This document shows positions 47,512 through 59,499 of a stretch of 64,000 nucleotides of DNA, one piece after another. The DNA is taken from assembly GCA_964017155.1 (NCBI GenBank), contig OZ024857.1, forward strand, positions 981,701 through 1,045,700, read 5' to 3'. Within the stretch, counting starts at the first letter, position 1. Each line of letters begins with the position of its first letter. The notes under the pieces are model-generated. The model ran no database searches, was not told the DNA's origin, and was given only the letters and a program-made list of their open reading frames with translations. The position numbers and the translations under genes are program-made. This DNA comes from Oasisia sp. SBJ-2009 (taxonomy: Eukaryota > Annelida > Polychaeta > Sabellida > Siboglinidae).

Positions 47512-50500
47512 CAACATCTCTCGACCAGCCACTGCAAGGACAAATAGTTTGCGCCTGTCTTGACATGTTCTTGCCGGTGTGAGACCTCTATTTGTTCCCC
47601 GAGAGAGTGTCGCTAGTAACTTGCAAAAGCCAGCGGTACTTCAAAAGTTTTTGCTAGCAGCTTCCATGAAATGTACAACTGCACGAAACATGATACCGGA
47701 TCGGCCGTCGCCCGGGTTACCAAGGACCGCGCTGCTCGACCTCATCTTCCGTCGACAGTGGAAAATCAGCTAGGAAGAAGAAGACAAAGAAGACAACTAC
47801 TGACAATTGGACAATGGAACGTCAGGACTCTCCTCGACCGAGAAGGAGCTAACCGACCAGAAAGACGTACGGCACTAGTAGCAATGGAACTTGCCAAATA
47901 CAACATCGACATCGCCGCCCTATGTGAAACAAGGTTATCAGAGTCTGGTAGTCTCGACGACTTGGAATACTCTTTCTTCTGGAGTGGCAAACCCGAAGGA
48001 GAAAGAAGGGAGGCCGGAGTGGGCTTTGCTATCAAAAAGGATATCATCACAAAGCTGACAGAAATGTCACGGCCAGTAAGTGACAGAATCATGACGATGA
48101 GACTACCTCTGAGCAAGGACAACTTTGCTACAATTATCAACGTGTATGCTCCGACAATGACAAACCCAGACGAAAATAAGGAGGCCTTCTACAACCAGCT
48201 CACAAGTGTGCTCAGGGGCATCCCTCATACCGATAAGCTACTGCTGATAGGAGACTTCAATGCGAGGATAGGAAGAGACAATGACAAGTGGCCCTTGGTC
48301 ATGGGCAAACATGGGATTGGGAAATGCAACTCCAATGGCGAACTTCTACTGGCTCTGTGCTCTGAGTTCGAACTGATAGTGACGAACACCATGTTCAAGC
48401 AGAAGGATGAAAGCAAGACCACCTGGATGCATCCTCGTTCCAAACACTGGCGTATGATCGACTTCATCATCACGAGGTGTCGGGATAAGATAGACATCCA
48501 CAGCACCCGAGCCATGCGTGGAGCAAACTGCTGGACCGATCACCAGATGCTGAGATCAAAAGTGGCTTTCAGAATACGACAAAAGCACAACAGGCAAGGG
48601 ACAAATAAGCCGACCAAGCTCAACACTGCAAAACTAAGTGCCATCAGCCATAGGGAGAGTTTTGAGCAGGAGATGGACAGTGCTCTCGCCCACTGGGAGG
48701 AGAAGGAAAACTCAACACCAGACGAGGAATGGGCAGCTCTGCAGCAGGTTGTGTACAACACAGCCAAGACATATCTTGGCAAGCCAGACAGAAAACACCA
48801 GGACTGGTTCGACCCCAACGACCAGGAGCTACAGACTCTTATGAGCAGAAGAGATCAAGCCCACCAGAGAGTGTTGCAAACCAGGAGCACTAGATCCACC
48901 ACTGCAGCGTACAAAGATGCCTGCAGACTGCTACAAAAACACACCCGTGCACTGAAGTCGGACTGGTGGGAAAGGAAAGCAGTGGAGCTGCAGAGAGCTG
49001 CCGACAGTAACAACATGAAGGGCTTCTACAATGGACTGAAGGAAGTGTGGGGACCCAAAAAGAAGGGACCTGTTCAACTAAAATCAACAGACGGAATGGA
49101 AACCTTCTCTGACAGCAAGAGAGTTGTGGCAAGATGGAGTGAACACTTCCAGAAGCTACTCAACGACCCTGGCGACATAGATCACGAAGCTCTGGACAAC
49201 ATCCCGCAGCGCATTACCAAGACAAGCCTTGATGAGATTCCAACTATGGATGAGATGGCTAGAGCAATCGCCAGCCTGAAAGATGGCAAAGCACCTGGAG
49301 GAGATGGAATTCCTGCAGAAGTATGGAAGCATGGAGGAGACAATCTGTTCAGGAGACTGCACCAACTAATCACCAATGCCTGGGAGATGGGTTCTGTACC
49401 ACAAGCATGGAAGGATGCAAGCATTATAACCATCTACAAGAAAGGTGATCGAACAGACTGTGGGAACTATAGAGGAATCTCTCTTCTTTCCATAGCAGGC
49501 AAGATCTTCGCCAGGATCCTCCTCAACAGACTATCTACCCACCTAACACCAGAGGTAGTTCCGAAGACACAATGTGGCTTCAGAGGTAACCGGAGCACCG
49601 TGGATATGATATTTTGTCTCCGACAACTACAAGAAAAGTGCATTGAGCAGGACCGACAACTGTACATGGTATTTGTCGACTTCAGTAAGGCGTTCGATAC
49701 AGTTGGGAGGACCGGACTATGGCAGCTACTGAAGAAGTATGGCTGCCCAGAGAAGTTCACAACAATGATCGAGGCACTACATATCGAAATGATGGCGACT
49801 GTTAATGTTGGAGGGGAAGTCTCAGAATCGTTCAGGGTCACAAATGGGGTCAAGCAAGGCTGTGTACTGGCGCCCACGCTCTTTTCCATCTTCCTATCAG
49901 CAATGCTCGACAATGCTTTCCGAGACATGGGGGATGGCATCTACATACAGTCCAGACAGAGCGCTGACCTATTCAACGTCGCACACTTCAGAGCGAAGAC
50001 CAAGACTACACGGATACTGATGAGGGAGCTGCTATTCGCAGATGACAGTGCACTGGTTGCACACTCTGCTGAAGAGATGCAGAAAATAGTGGATGCTTTT
50101 TCCAATGCGTCAAAGAAGTTCGGCCTGAAGATTAACATCAAGAAGACCGAGGTGCTGTACCAACCCAACTCTACAAGAACCCGAGAGGAGGATATCATGG
50201 TTGATGGAAACAAGCTGAACTCTGTTATGGAATTCACCTACCTCGGAAGCACTATATCAAGTGACGGATGCATTGACGATGAAATACAGAGGAGGATGGC
50301 CAAGGCTAGTGCATCTTTCGGCCGACTACGCCAGAGACTCTGGAACAACCACCATGTGTCCATGCGGGATAAAGGCCAGATATACCGTGCAATTGTGCTG
50401 TCCACCCTCCTATACGGAGCCGAAGCCTGGACAGTGTACAGACGACAGGTGAAAAAGTTGCATGCCTTCATGATGCGACATCTGCGTTCGATCATGAGGA

Positions 50501-50846
50501 TAACCTGGATGGACAAAGTGACAAACAAGGAAATACTCGAACGGACAGGGCTGCCATCTATGGAAGATCTTCTGATCAGAAAGAATCTCCGGTGGACTGG
50601 ACACCTCATGAGGATGTCATCAGACAGGCTACCGATGCAGGTTCTCTACTCCCAACTGTCTTCTGGTCACAGAAAGAGAGGGCGCCCTCGTCTCCGGTTC
50701 AAAGATACCATCAAGAGAAACCTGAAGCTGAGAGACATAAAGATCGACTCCTGGACATCACTCTCACAGCAGAGAGACAAATGGAGAGCAAGAGTCAAGT
50801 GATGGAAGCAGTCTTTGTCGCTTCGCGACCGACAGCATGATGATGA
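47512..50846 (+). mobile_element. RTE-type LINE copy 3, near full length with intact ORF
   Basis: 3335 bp bounded by a perfect 12-bp duplication CTGTATAGCGTA. The 3' end is the short (GATGAT)-type tail typical of RTE-group LINEs. Compared with copy 4 it lacks about 190 bp of 5' leader, so it is slightly 5'-truncated or uses a later start. It is the reference copy for the other four fragments in the window. Confidence 0.94.
47671..50802 (+). CDS. RTE-type endonuclease-reverse transcriptase, intact
   Basis: 1043 codons with no stop. The N-terminal endonuclease of the apurinic type has N50 (IGQWNVRTLL), a glutamate in ALCETRLSE, G194-D195-F196-N197 (LLLIGDFNARIGR), and T289-D290-H291 (WTDHQM). 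RT follows: GGDGIPAEVWK, NYRGISLLSIAGK, QCGFRGNRSTVD, VFVDFSKAFDTVGR, GVKQGCVLAPTLFS, and FADD with catalytic aspartates 791-792. The C-terminal region contains YLGSTISSDGCIDDEI and GHRKRGRPRLRFKDTIKRNL. All key residues expected for target nicking and cDNA synthesis are visible, so this copy may be active or only recently silent. The upstream start is the first ATG; a start at the second domain would also be possible. The clade call (RTE/BovB-like) rests on family memory. Confidence 0.93.
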   Translation: MYNCTKHDTGSAVARVTKDRAARPHLPSTVENQLGRRRQRRQLLTIGQWNVRTLLDREGANRPERRTALVAMELAKYNIDIAALCETRLSESGSLDDLEYSFFWSGKPEGERREAGVGFAIKKDIITKLTEMSRPVSDRIMTMRLPLSKDNFATIINVYAPTMTNPDENKEAFYNQLTSVLRGIPHTDKLLLIGDFNARIGRDNDKWPLVMGKHGIGKCNSNGELLLALCSEFELIVTNTMFKQKDESKTTWMHPRSKHWRMIDFIITRCRDKIDIHSTRAMRGANCWTDHQMLRSKVAFRIRQKHNRQGTNKPTKLNTAKLSAISHRESFEQEMDSALAHWEEKENSTPDEEWAALQQVVYNTAKTYLGKPDRKHQDWFDPNDQELQTLMSRRDQAHQRVLQTRSTRSTTAAYKDACRLLQKHTRALKSDWWERKAVELQRAADSNNMKGFYNGLKEVWGPKKKGPVQLKSTDGMETFSDSKRVVARWSEHFQKLLNDPGDIDHEALDNIPQRITKTSLDEIPTMDEMARAIASLKDGKAPGGDGIPAEVWKHGGDNLFRRLHQLITNAWEMGSVPQAWKDASIITIYKKGDRTDCGNYRGISLLSIAGKIFARILLNRLSTHLTPEVVPKTQCGFRGNRSTVDMIFCLRQLQEKCIEQDRQLYMVFVDFSKAFDTVGRTGLWQLLKKYGCPEKFTTMIEALHIEMMATVNVGGEVSESFRVTNGVKQGCVLAPTLFSIFLSAMLDNAFRDMGDGIYIQSRQSADLFNVAHFRAKTKTTRILMRELLFADDSALVAHSAEEMQKIVDAFSNASKKFGLKINIKKTEVLYQPNSTRTREEDIMVDGNKLNSVMEFTYLGSTISSDGCIDDEIQRRMAKASASFGRLRQRLWNNHHVSMRDKGQIYRAIVLSTLLYGAEAWTVYRRQVKKLHAFMMRHLRSIMRITWMDKVTNKEILERTGLPSMEDLLIRKNLRWTGHLMRMSSDRLPMQVLYSQLSSGHRKRGRPRLRFKDTIKRNLKLRDIKIDSWTSLSQQRDKWRARVK

Positions 50847-50858
50847 CTGTATAGCGTA
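50847..50858. repeat. 12-bp target site duplication (right) of RTE copy 3
   Basis: CTGTATAGCGTA, identical to 47500-47511. Confidence 0.93.
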
Positions 50859-51021
50859 ACTGCACAACACAAAATTACTTCAAAAACAGGAGCACAATCC
50901 GTTTTTATATTGCAAATAAACCACGGAAAACAGGATCGTATTGCTGACGACATCCGCTATTCTTGTTTCCAGCGACGCAGTCAACTGGAAACATTCGCCT
51001 GTCGTCTTTGCAGTCGTGAAC

Positions 51022-51175
51022 ATGAACACCTACATAAGTATGTTACTCGTCATTCTGGTGTTGTTCGTCACACAGCCGAGCAGAGGACAGAGCGGCTCAA
51101 CCGAAATCAGTCTTTGGCAGAAGATTCACTGCGAATTGATGACAGCCAACGTACAACGGGGAAAGAACTCATATG
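51022..51175 (+). CDS. Candidate first exon encoding a signal peptide
   Basis: ATG at 51022 starts a hydrophobic segment MNTYISMLLVILVLFVTQPS followed by RGQSGSTEISLWQKIHCEL, the pattern of a cleaved signal peptide. The frame reaches a donor TATG|GTAATA after 51175 in phase 1. The frame is also open upstream to a possible acceptor (TTGTTTCCAG at about 50973), so this could instead be an internal membrane-spanning exon. No downstream exon was identified with confidence. No homologue recognised. Confidence 0.45.
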
Positions 51176-51534
51176 GTAATAAAGGATTTTGATTATTAAT
51201 TAGTTTGATTAATATATTGCTTTGCTAATGTTCCTAGCAGTTTATGTCGTGAGCATAATTGTACTTCCTCGGATAGCTGGATGTATAGGGGGCGTTCGTA
51301 GAAATAACGTAGACATTTACATGCAACAAACATGGAATAAAAGTCAGTGGTCTGAGCAATGTTTCTGCGCACTTTCCTCTTGGGAGATTAATGTATCACC
51401 GCTAACATACAGGCCTGACACATTCGTCCAGTCAGCTGGAATATCAAGGTTGGTCGTGTTACCTCTGATGTCTTGAATACCATGAACCCCGGAGAACAAC
51501 TTGTCACCAAGAATGTGTAGCACAATAAACAGAA

Positions 51535-52580
51535 GAGAGACGATTCAACCCCATCCTGAGACGATTCAACCCCATCCTGAGACGATTCAACCCCATCCTG
51601 AGACAACTCCTCCCCATGCAAGACTTTTCATCGCCACACGAGACGATTCATTCCCATCTTGAGACGATTCATCCCCACACGAGACGATTCATCCCCACAC
51701 AAGACGATTCATCCTCACACGAGACGATTCATCCCCACACGAGACGATTCATCCCCACACGAGACGATTCATCCTCACACGAGACGATTCATCCCCACAC
51801 AAGACGATTCATCCTCACACGAGACGATTCATCCCCACACGAGACAATTCATCCTCACACGAGACGATTCATCCCCATCTTGAGATGATTCAACCCCACA
51901 CGAGATGATTCATCCCCACATGAGACGACACATCCCCACACGAGACGATTCATCTCCACACGAGATGATTCATCCCCACACGAGACGATTCATCTCCACA
52001 CGGGATGATTCAACCCCACACGAGACGATTCATCCCCATTTTGAGACGATTCAACCCCTCACGAGACGAATCATCCCAACACGAGGCGATTCACCCCACA
52101 CTAGACGATTCATCCCCACACAAGAAGATTCATCCATACACGAAACGATTCATCCATACACAAGACGATTCATCACCACACAAGACGAATCATCCATACA
52201 CGAGACGATTCATCCATACACGAAACGATTCATCCCCACAAAAGACGATCCATCCCCACACGAGACAATTCATCCCCACACGAGACAATTCATCCCCACA
52301 CGAGATGATTCATCCCCATCTTGAGATTATTCAACCCCACACGAGACGATTCATCCCCACACGAGATGATTCATCCCCATCCTGAGACGATTCAACCCCA
52401 CCCAAGATGATTCATCCCCATCTTGAGACGTTTCAACCCCACCAGAAACGTTTCAACCCCACCAGAAACGTTTCAATCCTATCTTGTGATAATTCAACCC
52501 CATCCTGAGACGATACAACACCAATTATGAGACGACTCAACCCCATCCGCGACGATTCAACCCCATCCTGACACGATTCA
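51535..52580. repeat. 20-bp minisatellite (GAGACGATTCATCCCCACAC)n
   Basis: About 50 units with variants: TTCAACCCCATCCT at the edges, TTCATCCCCACAC in the centre, TTCATCCATACAC in one block. Longer 21-22-bp units also occur. The open frames across it on + (Thr-Arg-Arg-Phe-Ile-Pro type repeats) are by-products. Confidence 0.94.
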
Positions 52581-54396
52581 AGATGTTTTATACACTACAA
52601 ATATAATCTCCCCTGGTCATTCCTCACCATTTGAGTTTGCTTTTGCACTATAAAATTAATATAATCTCCCATGGTTGGTTCTTCCTCTACATTTGAAGTT
52701 GCTTTTGCACAACACATATCATCTCCCATGGGTTTTACCCACCATTCATGAATGTTTTGCTGCATATTAACCGATTCACTAACGGCCTTTAAGTATAATC
52801 AAATATGCACCTGTCCACGCATTCAAAGTTGATATGTGTGTCTATATGTATGTGTGGGCAATATACACATATACCAGCATAAGTAGAAACATTCCAATCT
52901 AAATTGACACACACCAATGTAAACATTCACAAACTGAACAATGATTATATAGTTCAAACTTGCACATTGCTACAAGAGCAATGTATCTAATGGCAGGCCT
53001 AATATCTTACTTACTACATAGTCGCAACGTCTAGTCGTGGCTGTATTACTGGAGCCATGGCATTATGTAGTGGCAAAGAGCGGACATGCAATAGCAAAGT
53101 GGCTCACGTTGCTCTTTCCGCTTGTCCAAGATGTTTGTCGATAATTTGCCCGATGGGTGCGGTCGCTGTATAGATCCTGACTCTGGGTTGGTGTGTCCCT
53201 ATCTATGTGATCTTGTGTGGCGCGATTGGTATGGGTGTGCTAGGGGGTTATATTGTGGGGCGGGTTAAGTGTGTGCAGTGGTGTGTGTAAGGCGTAGTCG
53301 GTATGTGATGTGATCAGCATATGGTAACAAGTGGAAGTTGACTGTCCTCTAATCTTCATAGGCCATGCAGAGAACTCTAGCTATACCCTGAATTTCAATG
53401 GCGAATCTAAACACATGGGATTTGCCCGGTGCTTTGTTTGTGAATCTTGATGCATCGTGTACTAAGCAATTTCTGTTTCTAATAGAGAACCACGCCATGT
53501 GCTTCACAATACCACTGATACAATTAATACGCCCCTTGTCTTACGACGTAGCAAAGATATTCCAATGCTTTTCCTACAAAGGTTTCCCAGCAGCCTCTGT
53601 GAATTGCCTCGTTAGGTGGGAAGCTGGGCCGTCAGACCCAATCAACACTTTCTTCACAGTTTCTCTAAAATGTCTTCCAGAAGTTGATTGATGTAAATGC
53701 AAGCAACAACTGTATCCTTGGATTGGGTTTGGTTGTCTGATGTCAGGACAATTGGGTGTAGTGCTCCCTCATGTTACAATATAGCAGTGAAGAAACTGAT
53801 CCGTACTTGTTGACGGTGGCACTTTGTAGTTTGTCCTTAAATACACATAAATAAGGAGAAGAAATCACAGAAGAAATCCATACACAGGAAGCATTATTAT
53901 CAGATACAGAGTGTCCATCACCTCCTGCAAGTCTTTGTCTATTGTCTGATTTTGTCTGCTCCTGCTGGATGAAGCAGTTCACCATGAATTTGGGCATGAT
54001 GCTGCATATGTGATCCATCAGATCATCGATGATGTTCCCAAGTTTTCCTTCACAACCAAGTTTGAAAACTGCCCAGGTTGTCACTTCACTAGATTTATCA
54101 GCCGCGAAGGCATCTCTGAAACCGTTCATCACTGAAACCATTCTCATTAGAGCACTTTTCACATTCATTAAGCCCACATTCGTGACGATCGGGATCACAT
54201 AGGAAGGTTTTTTGTGAATCGTGTGTGTGTACATGGGTACATATGAATTTGCTTTGTGCAGGTCACTGACTCTCTTGTGCAGTATTCAAGCTCTCGTGAT
54301 AGTGGCGCAACCAAATATAGTGTGGGAGTTTACTACTGAGATGCACATATTTTGGCCACAATGCTGTTAATTTACTTCATTGTCACTTACTTAATT
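52581..54396. other. Non-coding or unresolved; two orphan frames
   Basis: Contains three loose repeats of ATAATCTCCC..GG(T)..TTGCTTTTGCAC near 52600-52740. Two frames are longer than chance in this AT-rich region: 53398-53691 (+, 97 codons) and 53743-54234 (-, 163 codons, with NVGLMNVKSALMRMVSVM and a hydrophobic end). Neither resembles a family I know. The minus-strand frame could be a fragment of an old mobile-element or retrocopied gene, but nothing visible proves that it is coding. Confidence 0.35.
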
Positions 54397-54453
54397 ATAA
54401 TAATAATAACTTATTTTGCGCCAATATCCTCGAAAATCAAGCTCAGTGACAAA
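54397..54453 (-). mobile_element. L2-type LINE 3'-end fragment
   Basis: TAATAATAATAACTT followed by TGCGCCAATATCCTC and AAATCAAGCTCAGTG matches 14102-14155, the 3' end of the L2 copies, on the minus strand. Only the last ~55 bp are present: a severely 5'-truncated insertion. Confidence 0.88.
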
Positions 54454-54604
54454 ATTATGTTTAGAAACGTACAAACTTGCATTTATTTCCTCTGACTCGA
54501 GTTGAAAATTAGTTTGTCACTGCACTGACATCGCATGCTTCATACAACCGCTCAGTTGAATTGTCCTTGGTGACAAAAGGCTTTGCATAATATATCATAG
54601 TATC

Positions 54605-55052
54605 GTGAGATGTAGCAGTGACGTGGTGTCGGTGACGTAGGATATATAGCAGTGACGTGATGTCTATGACACATGAGATGTAGCAGTGACGTGGTGTCTG
54701 TGACGTACGATATATAGCAGTGACGTGATGTCTATGACACATGAGATGTAGCAGTGACGTGGTGTCTGTGACGTACGATATATAGCAGTGACGTGATGTC
54801 TATGACACATGAGATGTAGCAGTGACGTGGTGTCTGTGACGTAGGATATATAACAGTGGCGTGATGTATATGACACATGAGATGTAGCAGTGACGTGGTG
54901 TCTGTGACGTAGGATATATAGCAGTGCCGTGGTGTCTGTGACGTAGGATATATAGCAGTGACGTGGTGTATGTGACGTATGATATATAGCAGTGCCATGG
55001 TGTCTGTGACGTAGGATATGTAGCAGTGACGTGGTGTCTGTGACACGGGAGA
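54605..55052. repeat. 34-bp minisatellite with 68-bp dimer order
   Basis: Alternating units GAGATGTAGCAGTGACGTGG.. and GATATATAGCAGTGACGTGA.. give a 68-bp higher-order period through most of the array; the distal part uses 34-bp units singly. About 13 monomers. Confidence 0.92.
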
Positions 55053-58000
55053 TATAAATTAGCAGAAGCTCGCATATAAACTTTCAACATAGTTTTGCCT
55101 TAAGGTTACTTTAGGCAAATAGGTTTTTGAAACTCCTTTACAGAGTAAATACAGAACACGTAAATTATGTTCGAGATAATCATTGACGGTGATATAAAGT
55201 AAAGTAATATTTCAATTTAGAGAAAGAAATGTTAAGCAACAGTTCACATTAATCATCATAGGAAAGTTATTATACACACAATAACTGCTTGGGGATTTGC
55301 CCACATTTATGACTGAGCAGAATTGATACATGGGTATAATTCAACGCATATATGTAGACTTGACAGCGATAGTAATTGCTGTGATGTCGCACCGTTTAGA
55401 TCTGAATATAATAATGGTATTGGTGTAAACCATTAAATGGACAGCTGGAAGGAGCTACGGTTGGTTGACCAGCAGTACGACAGCTGCCCGTAGACCGACA
55501 CGCTCGACTGACAACACTCAAGATCGATGAGTTCTCGTCGTCATCATTTAGAGTATATATAACCATTACTTGTAGAGCACGGAGCCACGACATATTTTAA
55601 ATATGTTGTTCAAACTTGCATATCATTTACCTCTGGTCGCAGTCATATTATTCTTAAGCTGCGTTTGTTTTGAATAGCTCATATTTACTCAAAGTATAAA
55701 TTATCTGGGTTTTTCCCCCGATAATTTTGCCAATATATATCACTGAGCGAAAACAATAATATGCTGTCATATTGCATATATAATATGAACCTACAGATCA
55801 ACATATCTTGATCTGTGTTCATAGTAAGAACGGTTACATTTGTATCGCAACAATTTACTACCAAGGACGTTAATTAAAGACGCCTTATAAGTCAGTAACA
55901 TTAATAAAAAAAACTGACGCGAAAATTCGTCACACGGATTTATTTCCTGTACAACTCAAATAAACAAAGTCTCACGAATGTACAGTCACTTCTGAGTTTT
56001 GTGATGTAGCGACTGCAAAATTAATATATATGTGTATCGATTTGAAACATGTCCACCATGGATGGCATTGATTTAATCAAACTGATTAAATCATCGATTA
56101 AAGTATTGATTTAATCAATATGAACAAATATTATTTTTTTTTAGATTTGTGCAGATTATCTTATATTTATACTTACCTGATTAATCACTTTATTTGTGCA
56201 AATTTATAATAATAATAATCAGCGACACTCAACAGTAAGACAGCTAACATTTTGTTAATACTAGGCCACATGGTTTTACAGCTGTGCTCAAAGTTCAGCC
56301 TATTGGGTATATTATGATATTCCACATACTTATTTATTTATTTTCCGAATTACATATTATTTCTCATGATTGTACAGAATGTTGAAGAAACAAAATTGAT
56401 TTAATCGAAAAAAATCCGATTTATTCGAAACATTCTTAATTTTTTTCAACACATGAATCGGTTAGGAAATGTCCAGACACCAGGAATTTCCATTTCGAAT
56501 ACCACTCCGCAACTAGTAAAAGGTTTTAGTAAATTAGTGCTACGTTTTACATCGTACACATAAAGACAACTGATTTAATGATCCATGTCACGCCTTTCAC
56601 ATATAGTTTGTCACCGTATTCTTGCTTTAGCGCAGATATGTCTATTGATGAACTCAATCGAACCAAATCTAACATTTACAATGAGTAGATAGGACCTACT
56701 CAAACCAATTGCAAATGATTCAGCGCATTTGGTAAATTAATGTAATTACCAAGGCCACGCGTCGTGTGTCTCCATTAACCGATTAGCACTCAAGTCGGGC
56801 ATTGACGGTCACCCCGAATCTCCTCAGGTCGGCCATAGCCGGCCAGCGAATACAGCACAGCGTTTGAATTCGTTTTACATGGCTGCATCTAGTGATTAAG
56901 ATATACAATAAATGCGACACCTATCTAGACACATAACATTAAGTTATTACTATTTTGGATACTCCCGTTTTCAAAAATAGTTACCACGTTTTCGAAATGT
57001 AACGGCAATAGTTTCTGTTTTTGGACATTTAAAAATGTCCTCCAGCCAGGAAGTTGGCCTCGTATACAGCTACAATGTGTAACATTTTATAACAAGGTAC
57101 CAGTGTGTAGAAATTTTACTGTTCTTTTAAATAAACCCAACTTGTAGCAGTACATATCCAAGCATAAAACGTTACACCGCAATAAAGTATTTGTTTTACA
57201 AAAAAGTTTCAAAATGTCATAGTGTCAATCAAGAAATTGTCAACACATTTTAAAGTTACAACAACAGTTTTGACACCACTGTGTAGGTACTTTTATTATA
57301 TACAACATGCATACAACATTCAATTGCGAGAATTGAATAAAAAAGCGCTATAGCAAAGACAATGGCGCAAGCAATATTTATAAACATCTAGGTCAAATAT
57401 TTGAGAAGGCACATGCGTCACGTTAAAATCGGCCGATTGCTAATGGGTTAATAAAGCATAGTTGGACGACCCACTTAGCTGCCTGTCTCAATACTAGACC
57501 ATTTGCCCTCCTGTGGTTATAATGGTGGACATGTGAATTGTCTATTGTATAGATTGTATGGTGGATTTGTCATCACATGGGGTCACTGATGAAGACTGGT
57601 TGGGTTGTCATTCCGACAATCTTCGGAATTTTGTTTATACAAATTAGTGAGGCCATTACAGAGAAACCTATTTTATATTCAAAATTGTGAAAATATGCAA
57701 TGACACTCTCGCAAAACTGGTGCCTGTGCCTATGTTTTCAAGGTCGGTGATTACGAAAAAACCCACTAATACAAAGTGCATCAACACAGGTGTCACACGG
57801 TCATTATTTAAATCACAAATGTACGCGCGACAGCGACACTAATTGCATCAATTAGCTAAGTAAACTCATTTGCAGGACTGCATTAAATTGTCAAGAGAAA
57901 GAGGTCACGGTCAACCCGCGCTACACCACGTGACCTTTTCCCAGCACACTCGATTGATTGCTACAGGGACAGCGATGAATTCCCGTCGTCTCCATTCACA

Positions 58001-58076
58001 GCATTTTTAACCATGATTTGTTCAGCAAACACCAACGTCTTCTCTTAAATATAATTATATATATAAAATATATATT

Positions 58077-58107
<31 letters not shown>

Positions 58108-58467
58108 CGTAGGCAGTATATAGATCAATGTATCATTGCAGGCGTTTTGGAAATACAAGCTTAAATTATATAGCAACGATATACAACCCATGACAGAATT
58201 TCAGTTGTCCTTATTAAAATTCATGACGTAAAAGCGTCACGTCAAATTGAACATCTTGGTGCAACGATATGACCAGGATTTTAACTGCAGTTGTTAATAA
58301 TCATATTCATTTACATTCTAAATAAACACATAAACAGTAATAAAATACCCACTACTTTAAGCAAAAATTTTAATACAGCGTATTGTTACAGCTTCCGTTA
58401 ATAAAAATCACCTCAATAATTACATTGTTAGCATTTTGGTTATTTGCGACAGAGAGACAGTGATTGA
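55053..58467. other. AT-rich stretch without recognised genes
   Basis: No supported exon. Clusters of GATTTAATC/GATTAAATC at 56064-56118 and 56395-56430 in opposite orientations could be ends of a small hAT-like MITE of about 370 bp, but no target duplication was found. A TA run lies at 58045-58108. Confidence 0.45.
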
Positions 58468-58786
<319 letters not shown>

Positions 58787-59031
58787 CGTCACAGACTCAG
58801 GGAGAGTGAGAGACAGTTACAGTTAATTATATGACGTTAATTGCTCCTGATGTCGCGGCTAGTTTAAACAGTGCTTTGCCCGTCGTCAAGCATTCGGCGT
58901 CTATAGTTACGAACCGCTTATTATATCAAGCTGTCACGCTGCCTCGTTGCCATATTCAACGGCGAGGCTAGATTTCACCACTGCGTTGTCGGAGCTCAAC
59001 TGTGAGCGACATTCCCCGCTGAACAGCCACA

Positions 59032-59155
59032 ATGTTGTGTACGCGCCGTCCGAACAAGCCGACTCATCGTCCCCTGCATAGGCCTCTGTCAACCGGGCTT
59101 CTGTCTCGCATACTACGCCTGATTGTGGTCTGTTTCTGGGCTTGGAACTCAGACG
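59032..59155 (+). CDS. First exon of a probable secreted or membrane protein
   Basis: ATG at 59032; 41 codons ending LLSRILRLIVVCFWAWNSD, a basic N-region followed by a hydrophobic core, as in a signal peptide or signal anchor. Donor ACG|GTAAGC after 59155, strong, phase 1. The next exon in the right phase is at 63564; the intron between them holds RTE copy 4. The preceding 200 bp are richer in G+C than the surroundings and could hold the promoter and 5' UTR. It could be a paralogue of the exon A-J gene, which would suit the local context, but that is inference. Confidence 0.58.
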
Positions 59156-59487
59156 GTAAGCCTCTTATCTCTGTCGATAGTTACTGTACAATTTGCAATG
59201 AATTTCACCAAAACAATGTATGACCATCCTTATTCAAATAACCGTGATATTTGTAATAATGTAGGGTTAGAAATACAGTTAAAATGTAGAGAAGCTGATA
59301 ATGATTAGTCGTATAGCTGATTGTAAAATTGATAAATACGGAATTTATACATGTAGACGAACACCTTTTAACAAATTAACTAAAAATTAAAAATTAATTA
59401 ATTAATTTGCTGAATAATATATTTAAAAATAGGTTCGCTTGCTATTCAACAGCTAATAACTGATCAAATACTTATTATGTGACTGTT

Positions 59488-59499
59488 ATATTACATGTT
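59488..59499. repeat. 12-bp target site duplication (left) of RTE copy 4
   Basis: ATATTACATGTT, identical to 62583-62594. Confidence 0.92.

Noticed and set aside
51222..51476. 84-codon frame with a hydrophobic start after the signal-peptide exon
   Set aside because: No supported splice sites in the right phase; it overlaps intron-like sequence and has no recognised motif.
51616..52324. Thr-Arg-Arg-Phe-Ile-Pro repeat protein
   Set aside because: Frames follow the 20-bp minisatellite; the frame changes with unit length and there is no splice or start context.
56040..56430. Small hAT-like MITE with ATTGATTTAATC ends
   Set aside because: The inverted clusters are real, but no target duplication or defined ends could be found and the motif is low-complexity AT.
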